A stretch of DNA of 64,000 nucleotides, taken from positions 2,025,247 through 2,089,246 of the forward strand of contig CM018605.1 of NCBI GenBank assembly GCA_009192285.1. Reading direction: 5' to 3'. Below are positions 10,015 through 20,985 of the stretch, one piece after another. The number at the start of each line of letters is the position of its first letter. Within the stretch, counting starts at the first letter, position 1. The position numbers and the translations under genes were made by a program. This stretch comes from Morchella semilibera. Its lineage: Eukaryota; Ascomycota; Pezizomycetes; Pezizales; Morchellaceae. The notes beneath the pieces are model-generated. The model ran no database searches, had not been told where the DNA came from, and worked only from the letters and a program-made list of their open reading frames with translations.

Positions 10015-13000
10015 AAATTGGCACACCAAAGGGGCTAGTCCCGCCACCCACTTTTGTTCTCTCCGCTGTTGCAGTTTCCGAAGAAAGAATGTCTGAGGAA
10101 TCACTTGTTGTGTCTTGTTCCGTTGCCCACGATTCTGCCGCCCCTATTGTTACCCACGCCCTGATAGATACAGGAGCGTCGGGTTACGCTTTCGTCGACC
10201 AAGGATTTGTCCAACAACATGGACTTGTTCGGATCCCCCTGAAGAAATCACGCCTGCTCGAAGTAATTGACGGCCGGCTGGTAGAATCAGGGAAGATTAC
10301 TCACATGGTTAAGCTGTCTCTGAAGATTAATGAGCACCAAGAAACCGCCCCCTTCTTTGTTACCAAGCTAGGGCACTACCCAATAGTACTGGGTATTCCT
10401 TGGATGAGGCATCATGATCTGGCTATCCGACCAAAGATGAATAAGATCATCTTTGACTCTGATTTCTGCGTTCGAAATTGTTCCCAGTCCCACGCTACGG
10501 TAACCGCCAAAGGAATCTCTGTTTCGTTTCCGGATGCCCCCGCCATTCAGATCGCGGCCATTGGGGCTGTACCTTTTGTGGGTCTAGCTCGGCGCAAACA
10601 GAATAAACTCTTCTGCGCCTCGATCCGAGCTATCGATGAAGCCCTCGCTGGAAAGACGAATTCGGACCCTCTAGCCCATGTACCCAAGGATCTTCAGGAG
10701 TTTAGGTTATTGTTTCAGGAAAGCCAAACCATCGCCTTGCCGCCGCACCGCCCTCACGATTTGAAAATAGTCCTGCAGGACGGGAAGACCCCTCCTTTTG
10801 GTCCGTTGTATGGAATGTCCCGTTTGGAACTACAGGCCCTGAGGGACTATATTACGGAGAATTTGTCTAAGGGCTTTATCCGCTATTCCGAATCTCCCGC
10901 TGGCGCCCCCGTCTTGTTTGTCAAGAAATCCGATGGGTCTCTTCGTCTATGTGTCGACTACCGGAAGCTTAATGAGATTACAGTTAAGAACCGTCATCCT
11001 TTACCTCTGATTCCGGAGACCTTGTCCCGCCTCTCCAAGGCAAAATATTATACGAAGCTTGATCTTCGTTGGGGATACCACCAGATTAGGATTCAAGAGG
11101 GGGATGAATGGAAGACTGCTTTTAGAACTCGCTACGGCCATTTTGAATATAATGTGATGCCGTTTGGATTGACCAATGCCCCCGCCGCTTTCCAACACTG
11201 GATTAATGACCTCCTGCGTCCCTTCCTAGATGATTTCGCCACCGCCTATCTCGATGATGTATTAATCTACTCCGAGACTCTGAAGGAGCATAAGCAACAT
11301 GTTCGGGAAGTTTTGAAGGTGTTCCAAGTTCATGGTGTCCACCTTAAACCTGAGAAATGCGAGTTCTATATGCAACAGACCAAGTATCTCGGATTGATTA
11401 TTACCCCTGAAGGCATTCAGATGGATCCTAGCAAGGTGTTTACAGTTAGGGATTGGGAAACACCCACCAAGCTTCGGGAGGTCCAGGAGTTCCTAGGCTT
11501 CGCTAATTTTTATCGACGGTTTATTTATGCCTATTCCCGTGTTGCTGCGCCCTTGACTGCCCTGACTAAGAAGAATGTAAAATTCGAATGGTCTCAGAAG
11601 GCGGAAGAAGCTTTCCGGAAACTAAAGGATGCGTTTACCTCAGCCCCGATTCTTGCTCACTTTGACTTTGAAAAACAAGTTATTGTGGAAACCGATGCCT
11701 CCGATTATGTATCCGCCGGTATCATGTCCCAGTACGGTGATGATGGCCTTCTACATCCTGTGGCCTTCTTCTCAAAGAAACACTCTCCTGCTGAGTGTAA
11801 TTATGAGATTTATGATAAGGAGTTGTTGGCAGTCGTTCGGAGTTTTGAGGAATGGCGCGCGAATCTGGAAGGATCTAGGTTTACGATCAAGGTGTTAAGC
11901 GACCATAGGAATTTGGAATATTTTATGTCCACGAAATTGTTGAATCGTCGTCAGACCCGCTGGGCTGAGTTTTTATCGCGATTTGACTTTGTTATTCAAT
12001 TCCGACCAGGGAAGCAAGGGGGAAAACCGGATGCGCTGACCAGGAGATCAAGGGATGTACCCAAGGAAGGGGACGAACGTTTGATGCATCAGTCGCAGGT
12101 GGTATTGAAGCAGGAGAATTTGGAATCAAGGATTAAGCTAAGTTTGTTGGCGGGTTCTTTGACAAATGAACCCGCTGAAGGAATGCCTACCGTGAAAGAA
12201 TTATTGATCCAAGCTTACCAAGAAGATAGTTTCCCTGACCAAGTCCTGACCATGCTCCGCAATGGTACTAAACAGTCGAAGAAGATTTCTCTTGCCGAAT
12301 GCACAGAAACGGAGGATGGGTTCCTCCTATATCGCCAGGCTATCTATGTCCCTGAGTTTAAGGATCTTCAACTTCGGCTTCTACAGGAACACCATGATAA
12401 ACCCTCCGCTGGACACCCAGGTCGGGCCAAGACCCTCGAACTTCTCAGCCGGAATTATTATTGGCCAAGCATGAGGAAGTATGTTGATCGCTATGTCCTG
12501 AATTGCAATGTGTGCTCCCGTAGCAAGGCCTCTCGCAATGCTTTACAGGGCGTCCTCCGACCCCTGGCGGTACCTAAGGGCCCATGGACCGATGTATCGA
12601 TGGATTTTGTAACAGGACTTCCGGAAAGCAATGGCTTTAATGCAATCTTGGTTGTGGTAGATCGTCTAACAAAGATGCGTCATTTTATACCTTGTACCGA
12701 GGAGGCAAATGCCAGGGATGTCGCGGCTATGTATCTTGATTCAGTTTGGAAACTTCACGGACTCCCCGAAACCATTGTCTCAGATCGCGGTACTCAGTTC
12801 ACGGCCGAATTTTGGAAGACTTTATGTTCCCGTCTCGAGATTGCCCCACGTTATAGTACTGCCTTTCATCCACAGACAGATGGTCAAACGGAGAGGATTA
12901 ATGCCGTTATGGAACAATATCTTCGAGCTTATGTTTCGTATCAACAGGATGATTGGACTCAGTACCTTTCTATGGCGGAGTTTGCGACCAATAATCATGT

Positions 13001-13661
13001 CTCCGAGACCACCAAGATGTCCCCGTTTCAGGCAAATTATGGAAGGAGCCCTCGGATGTCCTTCGCCCCGCTACAGCATGGAAAGACTATCAATGAGGAT
13101 CAGGCCAATGGTATGGCTAGAACTATGGCAGAGATTTACGACTTTCTTCGCAATGAAATGGCTCGAGCTCAGAAGATTCACGAAGAGGCGGCAAATCGGA
13201 ATCGAACTCCCGCTCCTAGATATGCTATCGGAGATGAAGTATTCCTCTCCACCCGGAATATTGAAACCAAGCGACCCTCAAAGAAACTTGATTGGAAACG
13301 CATTGGCCCCTATTTGATTAAGCGAATGGTTAGCCCCTATGCTTATGAACTCGACCTTCCGGCTTCGATGAAAATTCATCCGGTGTTTCATGTGTCTCTT
13401 CTGTCTCTTGCGCCTAGCAACCCGGTCCCTGGTCAACTACAGTCTCCGCCCCCAGCTATTGAAATTGAAGGTGAACAGGAGTGGGAAGTGGAACAGGTCT
13501 TAGACTCCCGTCGGCGTTATGGGAAGTTGGAGTATTTGGTTCGGTATCTTGGTTACGACGAACCATCCTGGCAACCCCCCGAGGATTTAGAGCATGCCCC
13601 CGATTTGGTTAAAGATTTTCACGATAGCTATCCACGCAAACCTAGGCCTACCAGGAGTTAG
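10008..13661 (+). CDS. pol: Gypsy A Pol polyprotein with chromodomain
   Basis: About 1217 residues from the first possible initiator; the frame is also open upstream over ORF1, so the real N terminus depends on frameshifting. Domains in order: aspartic protease (ALIDTGASGYAF, about residue 50), reverse transcriptase with catalytic YLDD (about 413) and FGLTNAPAAFQ, RNase H (VETDASDYVSAG near 560, YDKELLAV, DHRNLEYF), integrase zinc finger (HHDKPSAGHPG...CNVC, about 795-830), and the integrase core with DVSMDF, VSDRGTQF and the conserved Glu in TDGQTERI (about 861-960). A C-terminal chromodomain closes it (EWEVEQVLDSRR...YLVRYLGYDEPSWQP, about 1158-1215). No internal stop is present, so it may be functional. 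Confidence 0.95.
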   Translation: MVEIGTPKGLVPPPTFVLSAVAVSEERMSEESLVVSCSVAHDSAAPIVTHALIDTGASGYAFVDQGFVQQHGLVRIPLKKSRLLEVIDGRLVESGKITHMVKLSLKINEHQETAPFFVTKLGHYPIVLGIPWMRHHDLAIRPKMNKIIFDSDFCVRNCSQSHATVTAKGISVSFPDAPAIQIAAIGAVPFVGLARRKQNKLFCASIRAIDEALAGKTNSDPLAHVPKDLQEFRLLFQESQTIALPPHRPHDLKIVLQDGKTPPFGPLYGMSRLELQALRDYITENLSKGFIRYSESPAGAPVLFVKKSDGSLRLCVDYRKLNEITVKNRHPLPLIPETLSRLSKAKYYTKLDLRWGYHQIRIQEGDEWKTAFRTRYGHFEYNVMPFGLTNAPAAFQHWINDLLRPFLDDFATAYLDDVLIYSETLKEHKQHVREVLKVFQVHGVHLKPEKCEFYMQQTKYLGLIITPEGIQMDPSKVFTVRDWETPTKLREVQEFLGFANFYRRFIYAYSRVAAPLTALTKKNVKFEWSQKAEEAFRKLKDAFTSAPILAHFDFEKQVIVETDASDYVSAGIMSQYGDDGLLHPVAFFSKKHSPAECNYEIYDKELLAVVRSFEEWRANLEGSRFTIKVLSDHRNLEYFMSTKLLNRRQTRWAEFLSRFDFVIQFRPGKQGGKPDALTRRSRDVPKEGDERLMHQSQVVLKQENLESRIKLSLLAGSLTNEPAEGMPTVKELLIQAYQEDSFPDQVLTMLRNGTKQSKKISLAECTETEDGFLLYRQAIYVPEFKDLQLRLLQEHHDKPSAGHPGRAKTLELLSRNYYWPSMRKYVDRYVLNCNVCSRSKASRNALQGVLRPLAVPKGPWTDVSMDFVTGLPESNGFNAILVVVDRLTKMRHFIPCTEEANARDVAAMYLDSVWKLHGLPETIVSDRGTQFTAEFWKTLCSRLEIAPRYSTAFHPQTDGQTERINAVMEQYLRAYVSYQQDDWTQYLSMAEFATNNHVSETTKMSPFQANYGRSPRMSFAPLQHGKTINEDQANGMARTMAEIYDFLRNEMARAQKIHEEAANRNRTPAPRYAIGDEVFLSTRNIETKRPSKKLDWKRIGPYLIKRMVSPYAYELDLPASMKIHPVFHVSLLSLAPSNPVPGQLQSPPPAIEIEGEQEWEVEQVLDSRRRYGKLEYLVRYLGYDEPSWQPPEDLEHAPDLVKDFHDSYPRKPRPTRS

Positions 13662-13681
13662 GCCTGAAGGAGGGCCTAATC

Positions 13682-14268
13682 TATCACGGCGTACTGCGGA
13701 CTTCGCGGGGGAGGAGGATATTAGGGAATAGGCTTTCGGGTATAAGGTTTCTTTTAGGTTCTTGGAGTTTCTATGGGTTTCCGTTACACGATGTGATGAG
13801 TCATGATTGTACAGGGATTAGGAGGGATATATATACGTTGCTACGGATCTTTCCTTTGTCCTTTTCTTTCTCTTTCTTTCCTTACGTGTTCTTCCTGTTA
13901 TCAACCCTACGGTTTAGTTTCGGTTTATCTTGTGTCTTTAGTTCTGAATATACTACGTCATAACCATAGTCTTCGCCAAGACCCTAGTGGGTCTTCCATA
14001 GTACCTTGACTCGTCCTTGCTTCGCTACGTCTCGCTTCGCCTTACTTCGTCTCGTCCCGCTTCGTCCATAGTCCATGACCGTAGTCCGTATCGTCTACTG
14101 GTACCTTCGTCTCCACGTCTTCGTCAGAGAGGCCATCTGGACCCTCTGCCCTACAACCCTGCTCCTCGGTTAGGTTATCCCGTCGTCGCCCCTCGTCTCT
14201 GACCTCGTTCCCGCCTCGGTTGTGTACCTCGGCTCTCTTGCCTGTTGTCTCCGTGTTGCTCCGTAACA
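13682..14268 (+). repeat. 3' LTR of Gypsy A
   Basis: 587 bp, near-identical to the 5' LTR apart from an extra 5 bp at about 14033 and two substitutions. It begins directly after the purine-rich tract and ends CCGTAACA, followed by the TSD ATCCT. Confidence 0.95.
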
Positions 14269-14759
14269 ATCCTGGACAGACTGCTTCAGATATACCAGTA
14301 ATCGTCTGTCGGGTATTCAAAGCTAGGTTAGAGAATGCTATTGCCAAGCTTCGGAGCCATCTAGGGACAATAGTCTACATTGTTCGAGTTATTGAGTTCC
14401 AAAAGAGAGGGTTACCACATGCCCATATTGTTATTAAAGTACGATTTAATCTGTTCTTAATTAAAGTTGATATTAATATATAATAGGTGCATCCTGAGCT
14501 ACCTTTCTCTGCTATTGATTCAATAGTATCTGCCGAAGTACCTACAGAAGAGGAAGATTCAGTTCTGCGAGAATTGGTTCTACGATTCAATCAACACCCT
14601 CAAACCCATTTGAATTATGCCAACAGTCGGTGCAACAAAAATGGATCCTGTGTTTGGGGATACCCACAAGCTATTCGGGAAACCACAGAGCTTAATCAAT
14701 ATGGTCGGGTACAATATAGAAGGAGGAAGGAAGAGGATCGATGGATTGCATCATATATG

Positions 14760-15393
14760 TGTCCCGGCGTCTTGGCAGTCGTCCCGATAGTTCGGTAGGC
14801 AATGTACGGTTGTGGTTGTTAGGGTAATGTTAAGCGAGGGGGGAGAGTACGAGGTGGAGGCTGTCGTCATTAGGTTCTAGGAGGTTCGATGGCGTGATGG
14901 ATTGGTAATGTAGAATAGAGGAGATGGTGGGGAGGATTACGAGGTGTGGTAGCGACGGGTTTCTATGAGGTTCTATGAGCGAATGTGTGAGTCATAGCGG
15001 ACTAGTGGAGGAGGTGTGTTAAATAGCGGAGATAGATGTTTTCCTTAGTTCTTTCTTTCTTCTCTCTCTGTCTCGTCTTCCTGTTATCTCAGTACATAGG
15101 AATCTACTCCTATTCCTAAAGCCATAGCCTCTCGCACCAAAGACTCGATCCTCTGACAAGAGGAAACTCATAGTATCCCTCATCGTTCTCGTTGAGGTCC
15201 ATTCGGTCCTCACCTTCCCTGCTCTGTGCTCCTGTGCCCTTGCTCTTGTCCTTGTCTTCGCCGGTGCCTGTGCTTGTGCCTGCCCGGTGTTGTCCCTGTC
15301 TTCATCGGCCCCCTCGTCGAGTGCACTGTGCTCCTCGGGTCTCTCTGCGTCATCATTGTTATCTTCTTCTTTGCGTCGGGTTACTCCATCACA
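14760..15393 (+). repeat. 5' LTR of Gypsy B
   Basis: Starts TGTCCCGGCG and ends CCATCACA. A TATA-like TTAAATA is at 15019-15025 and the primer-complementary decamer GTCTCGTCTT at 15070-15079. Confidence 0.95.
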
Positions 15394-15395
15394 CT

Positions 15396-15405
15396 AAGAC
15401 GAGAC
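15396..15405 (+). promoter_or_regulatory. Candidate self-priming PBS of Gypsy B
   Basis: AAGACGAGAC lies two bases after the 5' LTR and is an exact reverse complement of GTCTCGTCTT in the same LTR (15070-15079), the 3' LTR (20662-20671) and the solo LTR (5594-5603). The LTR site aligns with the corresponding site of element A (both followed by CCTGTTATC) but the pairing sequence differs, and the PBS differs to match. Confidence 0.65.
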
Positions 15406-15454
15406 CATCCCCACTCGACTAGCACAGTCCAAGTTCCTCGCACCACAGTTCACC

Positions 15455-16696
15455 ATGACCGCCCCTGCTACCAATGCATTTGATTATCAAAAGGTCCATA
15501 CGGATCTCGAAGGGTTCTTTGTCGCTCACCCTGAAGTGGACCCCTCCGCAACGGAAGAACCGAAGCAAGCATATGCCCTCCTCCAAACAGCGCACGGAGG
15601 GGTTCAACAATATGCGGTCGACCTTACCACCCATCACTCCGAAACCGAACAAGGCCGGGCCGAGTTCCATAAGGAAATCCAGGGACTACGGGCCAAGATT
15701 AAGAAGTTGCAAGAAGGAGTCAAAGGAGGTCTAGAGGAGCTCCACGACGACTTAACCAAGCCGTCTAAATCAGAGAAGCTTCCTGACCCGGAGAAATACC
15801 GGGGCGACCGCAAGACTCTCAGGATCTTTCAGAGGCAACTACAGATTAAGCTTACAGCCAATTTCGATCGTTTTCCTACCTCGGCCCAACAATTGGCATA
15901 CTCTATTTCTCGACTGGAGGGACCGGCGGCGGATCAATTTTTAGTTTATATTACGGATGAAGGAATCGCTCTTGATTCCATGGCAGAGTTCTTTGAGATT
16001 TTGGATAATGCTTTTGGAGACCCAGACCGTGCCGCCACTGCCGCTCGAAATTTGAGGGAGATCAGGCAGCGCCAACGCACTTTTTCCGAGTATTTTGCAG
16101 AGTTTCAGCGATATGCTGCCGACTCTGAGTTCAACGAGGCGGCCAAGATTGAATGTTTGTTGGAGGGACTTAACCAGGACCTAATGGCCCTGATGATTCA
16201 AAATGAAACACCAACCACGATTAAGGACTGCGGGCTGCTCCTTCAACGTCTTGATAATAAGCAACGGGCGCTACAGGCCAGGATGGGGAGATTTCGTTTC
16301 CAGATTCCAAGTGCCCCGGCTCCGCGTCCCTTTGCTCCTCGTCCCCCCGTTGCACCAGCAACATCCCCAGTCGTACGAGGACCACCCCAATCAGTACCGA
16401 AGAATGCTGCGCCAGCAGCCCACCCTTCCTATACTCCTGGGGGAGCTGTTCCTATGGACTTGTCTAATAGTTATCGTCGCCCGGATCCCAGAGAAAGGGA
16501 GGCACGTCGCGTGGAGAATCGTTGCTATTACTGCGGGGGAGTTGGACATTTGGTTAGAGATTGTAAGCTTTCGCCCTCGGGAAGGGCAGCACCCAGGATG
16601 AGGGGAGCGTTGTTGGAAGCAAGAAAGGAAAGGAAGGAAAAGGAAGAGGAGGTAGTGTCGGATGAGGAGGAGTTAAAAGATTCGTCCCTGGCCTAG
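15455..16696 (+). CDS. gag: Gypsy B Gag with CCHC zinc knuckle
   Basis: 413 residues from the first ATG after the PBS (MTAPATNAFDYQKVHTDLEG). Residues about 110-270 have the usual Ty3/Gypsy capsid layout (LPDPEKYRGDRKTLRIFQRQ, then EFFEILDNAFGDPDRAATAA and RTFSEYFAEFQRYA). A Pro-rich linker follows, then a nucleocapsid zinc knuckle of C-x2-C-x4-H-x4-C spacing (CYYCGGVGHLVRDC) near residue 355 and an acidic/basic tail. It would form the virus-like particle and bind element RNA. The stop is at 16694-16696; the pol frame is -1 relative to gag and open across it. Confidence 0.93.
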   Translation: MTAPATNAFDYQKVHTDLEGFFVAHPEVDPSATEEPKQAYALLQTAHGGVQQYAVDLTTHHSETEQGRAEFHKEIQGLRAKIKKLQEGVKGGLEELHDDLTKPSKSEKLPDPEKYRGDRKTLRIFQRQLQIKLTANFDRFPTSAQQLAYSISRLEGPAADQFLVYITDEGIALDSMAEFFEILDNAFGDPDRAATAARNLREIRQRQRTFSEYFAEFQRYAADSEFNEAAKIECLLEGLNQDLMALMIQNETPTTIKDCGLLLQRLDNKQRALQARMGRFRFQIPSAPAPRPFAPRPPVAPATSPVVRGPPQSVPKNAAPAAHPSYTPGGAVPMDLSNSYRRPDPREREARRVENRCYYCGGVGHLVRDCKLSPSGRAAPRMRGALLEARKERKEKEEEVVSDEEELKDSSLA

Positions 16697-16734
16697 GCGG
16701 CATAGCCCAGGGACCTCCAAAGGTTTTCTCTCAG

Positions 16735-19700
16735 GTGTCTATTTCAACGTTTTCAGTATCAGAAGGGGAGATGGATGGGAATCAACTGATTGTAGTGTGT
16801 TCTATTTCACAAAATAAAAAATCCATTGTACCCACTTATGCTTTAATTGATACTGGAGCGTCGGGATATGCATTTATTGATGAAGACTTTGTGCGCCGCC
16901 ATGAATTAAAGATGAAGAATTTACGGACTGAGAGGGAGATTGATGTGATTGATGGAAGGCCTATTGAGTCCGGGAAGGTGACCAGGAAAGTGACGTTGGA
17001 ATTGGAAATTAATGGACATGTGGAGGAGTGTCCTTTCTTTGTTACAAAGCTGGGACATTACCCGATTGTGATGGGAATTCTTTGGCTGAGGAGGCATGGA
17101 GTTTTGATTGACAGTGGAAGGAATGAGATTCGCTTCCAATCATCAGTGTGTCTTGAACATTGCATAGCCAATCACAAACCTATTATTGCTCGAGGAATTT
17201 CAACTTCAGCACCCGAAAGCCCTGTTACAAATATTTCGGCAATTACTCCTCGATCGTTTAAGAAACTTTCGCAAGACCCTACGGTGCAAATTTATTCGAC
17301 TACCCTCTATGCTGTTAACAAAATATTGGAGATGCCTGCCAACCCTGATGGAACGATTCCAATTGATTATCAGCGGTTCCGACAGCTGTTCGATGAGACC
17401 AATGCTTCTAGGCTACCACCACATCGTCCCTATGACCATGAGATTAAACTTCAGGAAGGAACGGTACCACCCTTTGGTCCCATGTATAGTATGTCACGGG
17501 AAGAGTTGAAGGCGTTGAGGGACTATTTGGCCGACAATTTGCAGAAAGGATTTCTTAGATCCAGCAATTCTCCAGCCGGCGCCCCGGTGCTATTTGTTAA
17601 AAAGGCTGATGGTTCCTTACGCTTGTGTGTCGATTATCGAAAACTGAATGCTATTACCGTCAAGGATCGATACCCTCTTCCCCTTACACCAGAAACGATG
17701 GCTAATTTAGCCCGAGCTAATTATTTTACTAAGCTGGATCTACGATGGGGTTATAATCAGATTAGGATTAAAGAAGGGGACGAGTGGAAAACGGCTTTTC
17801 GAACACGCTATGGACATTGGGAATATTTGGTGATGCCTTTTGGTCTAACCAATGCTCCTGCTACCTTTCAACGATGGATTAATGATATTCTTCGTCCCTT
17901 CCTGGATCGTTGCGCTACTGCTTATCTGGATGATATTCTCATTTATTCGGAGACCTTAGAACAACATCAACAGGACGTGCGACAAGTGCTGGAAGCCTTG
18001 GAAGCGAATGAGGTCCATCTAAAACCAGAGAAATGCGAATTTAGCGTACAAGAGACAAAATATTTGGGCATGATTTTGACCCCTGGAGGAATGAAGATGG
18101 ACCCTGCTAAGGTACAGACAATTGTGCACTGGGAGGCGCCAAAGACAGTAAAGGAGGTTCAGGAATTCCTTGGGTTCGCCAATTTCTATCGACGTTTTAT
18201 TTATGCTTATTCCCGAGTGGCTCGGCCATTGACTACTCTGACAAAAAAGCATGTACGATTTGAGTGGACCCAAAAAGTTGAACAAGCTTTTCAGAAACTC
18301 AAGACTGCTTTTACCACCGCTCCCATATTGATGCATCCTGATCCCGAAAAAGAATTTGTTGTAGAAACCGACGCTTCAGATTATGTGTCGGCAGGGATAC
18401 TATCACAACGAGATGATGAAGGAATCCTGCACCCGGTTGCTTTTTTCTCCAAGACACACTCACCAGCAGAATGCAATTACGAAATTTACGACAAGGAGTT
18501 GTTGGCCATTATTCGTTGCTTTGAGGAATGGAGACCTCATTTGGAGACAGCTCAATTTCAAGTCAAAGTACTTACAGATCATCGCAATCTTAAGTACTTT
18601 ATGTCGACTAAATTGTTAAATAGACGTCAAACTCGTTGGGCAGAATTTCTATCTCGGTTTAATTTTATGATTCAGTATAGGCCGGGGAAGCAGGGAAGGA
18701 AGGTTGATATTTTGACCAGAAGACCTAAAGATTTACCTAAGGAGGGGGATGAGAGATTGAAGCAACAAAGCCGAGTGGTTTTGAAGAAGGAGAATTTGGA
18801 TTTTAAGATAGGTTTGTTAGCGGTTCTTTGACAAATGAACCCGCTGAAGGATCGTCTCCCGTACTTGATTTGTTTAACAAAGCTTACCAGAGTGATAGCT
18901 TTCCAAACAAAATCCTATCCATGCTCCGAGATGGCGTTCGACAATCAAAAGAGATTTCGTTGGCGGAGTGCAAGGAAAGCAAGGAGGGGCTATTGCTTTA
19001 TCGGAATACACTCTATGTCCCTGATTACGATGAACTTAAACTATATTTGTTACGAGAGTACCACGATAAACCCTCCGCTGGACATCCTGGACGATCAAAG
19101 ACGTTGGAACTTCTCAGCCGGGAATATTATTGGCCGACCATGCGGAAATATACAGACCGTTATGTCCAGAATTGTCATACCTGTCGGCGGAGTAAGACGA
19201 ATCGTAATCCCCTACAAGGAGTTCTGCGCCCATTATCGGTGCCCAAAGGGCCCTGGACGGATGTTACGATGGATTTTGTAACGGGACTTCCGGAGAGTCA
19301 TGGATTTAATGCTATTCTGGTAGTGGTGGATCGGTTGACAAAGATGAAACATTTGATTCCCACAACGGAGAATGTTAACGCCAGGGATCTGTCTCGTCTA
19401 TACCTGGAGCAGGTATGGAAGTTACATGGGCTACCAGAGACTATTGTCTCTGATCGAGGAACACAGTTTACCGCTGAATTTTGGAAGGTTCTCTGCGAAC
19501 GGCTGGAGATTACCCCTCGTTATTCCACAGCATTTCATCCTCAGACCGATGGACAAACAGAAAGGACCAATGCGATTATGGAACAGTACCTCCGCAGTTA
19601 TGTATCATATCAACAGGATAACTGGGCGGATCTTTTACCTCTGGCTGAATTTGCTACTAATAATCATATCTCCGAAACTACTAATATGTCCCCCTTTCAG

Positions 19701-20330
19701 GCTAACTATGGGAGATATCCGAGGATGATATTCGGACCCTTACAGCACGGACAGACGGTGAACGAGGACCAGGCTAATGGGCTGGCACGAGAGATGTCTC
19801 AGGTGTTTGATTTCCTGAAAAGTGAGATGTTCAGGGCGCAGAAGATACAGGAGGAGATGGCCAACTTACACCGGACTCCGGCACCTCGATATGCGGTTGG
19901 CGATTGTGTCTGGCTTTCGACTCGGAATATTGAAACAAAACGACCCTCGAAAAAACTTGATTGGAAACAAATTGGACCATACCCAGTCAAACGAATTGTG
20001 AGCCCTTATGCCTACGAGTTGGAATTACCTGCCTCTATGAAAATACATCCGGTATTCCATGTTTCATTATTATTGCCGACAATTGAAGATCCTATTCCCG
20101 GACAAATTGTTGAACCACCCCCACCGGTGGAAGTGGAAGGAGAAACTGAATGGGAAGTAGCGGAGATATTGGATTCGCGGAGGAGGGGGCGACGGGTGGA
20201 GTACTTGGTTAGATATGTTGGATATGACGAACCGTCCTGGCAACCTTCGGGTGATTTGGAGCATAGTCCTGATATTAGGAAGGTATTTCACGACCAATAT
20301 CCTTCGAAACCTCGGCCTATCAGGAGCTAG
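16735..20330 (+). pseudogene. pol: Gypsy B Pol polyprotein, split by a 1-nt deletion
   Basis: The first part (16735-18831) carries the protease (ALIDTGASGYAF), RT with YLDD (about 17923) and RNase H (VETDASDYVSAG, DHRNLKYF). The second part (18828-20330) carries the integrase zinc finger, the DDE core (DVTMDF, VSDRGTQF, TDGQTERT) and the chromodomain (EWEVAEILDSRR...YVGYDEPSWQP). The break at about 18822 is one missing G: element A reads GGCGGGTTCTTTGAC where B reads AGCGGTTCTTTGAC. No other interruption was seen. The initiator is unclear because the frame is open upstream into gag. Confidence 0.92.
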
Positions 20331-20351
20331 GCCCTTGGAGGGGACTTGATC

Positions 20352-20985
20352 TGTCCCGGCGTCTTGGCAGTCGTCCTGATAGTTCGGTAGGCAATGTACG
20401 GTTGTGGTTGTTAGGGTAATGTTAAGCGAGGGGGGAGAGTACGAGGTGGAGGCTGTCGTCATTAGGTTCTAGGAGGTTCGATGGCGTGATGGATTGGTAA
20501 TGTAGAATAGAGGAGATGGTGGGGAGGATTACGAGGTGTGGTAGCGACGGGTTTCTATGAGGTTCTATGAGCGAATGTGTGAGTCATAGCGGACTAGTGG
20601 AGGAGGTGTGTTAAATAGCGGAGATAGATGTTTTCCTTAGTTCTTTCTTTCTTCTCTCTCTGTCTCGTCTTCCTGTTATCTCAGTACATAGGAATCTACT
20701 CCTATTCCTAAAGCCATAGCCTCTCGTACCAAAGACTCGATCCTCTGACAAGAGGAAACTCATAGTATCCCTCATCATTCTCGTTGAGGTCCATTCGGTC
20801 CTCACCTTCCCTGCTCTGTGCTCCTGTGCCCTTGCTCTTGTCCTTGTCTTCGCCGGTGCCTGTGCTTGTGCCTACCCGGTGTTGTCCCTGTCTTCATCGG
20901 CCCCCTCGTCGAGTGCACTGTGCTCCTCGGGTCTCTCTGCGTCATCATTGTCATCTTCTTCTTTGCATCGGGTTACTCCGTCACA
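20352..20985 (+). repeat. 3' LTR of Gypsy B
   Basis: 634 bp, same length as the 5' LTR with seven transition differences. It is preceded by a purine-rich tract (TTGGAGGGGAC, about 20335-20345) and followed by the TSD ATATG. Confidence 0.95.

Larger units (their letters stand above)
8384..14268 (+). mobile_element. Gypsy element A (chromovirus-type LTR retrotransposon)
   Basis: The element is 5885 bp with LTRs of 582 and 587 bp, flanked by the 5-bp target duplication ATCCT (8379-8383 and 14269-14273). It carries a non-canonical ORF1, an uninterrupted pol with protease, RT, RNase H, integrase and chromodomain, a purine-rich tract (GAAGGAGGGCC, about 13666-13676) before the 3' LTR, and a candidate self-primer site after the 5' LTR. 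The two LTRs differ by about two substitutions and one 5-bp indel, so the insertion is recent. It sits in the Rep domain of the Helitron. Confidence 0.95.
14760..20985 (+). mobile_element. Gypsy element B (chromovirus-type LTR retrotransposon)
   Basis: The element is 6226 bp with two 634-bp LTRs and target duplication ATATG (14755-14759 and 20986-20990). It has an ordinary gag with a zinc knuckle and a pol broken by one frameshift. Its pol is closely related to that of element A and the LTR ends are related as well (T[G/A]TC[C/A]CGGCGT). The LTRs differ by seven transitions and no indels, so it is somewhat older than A. Subtracting it with one TSD restores the Helitron reading frame. Confidence 0.95.
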
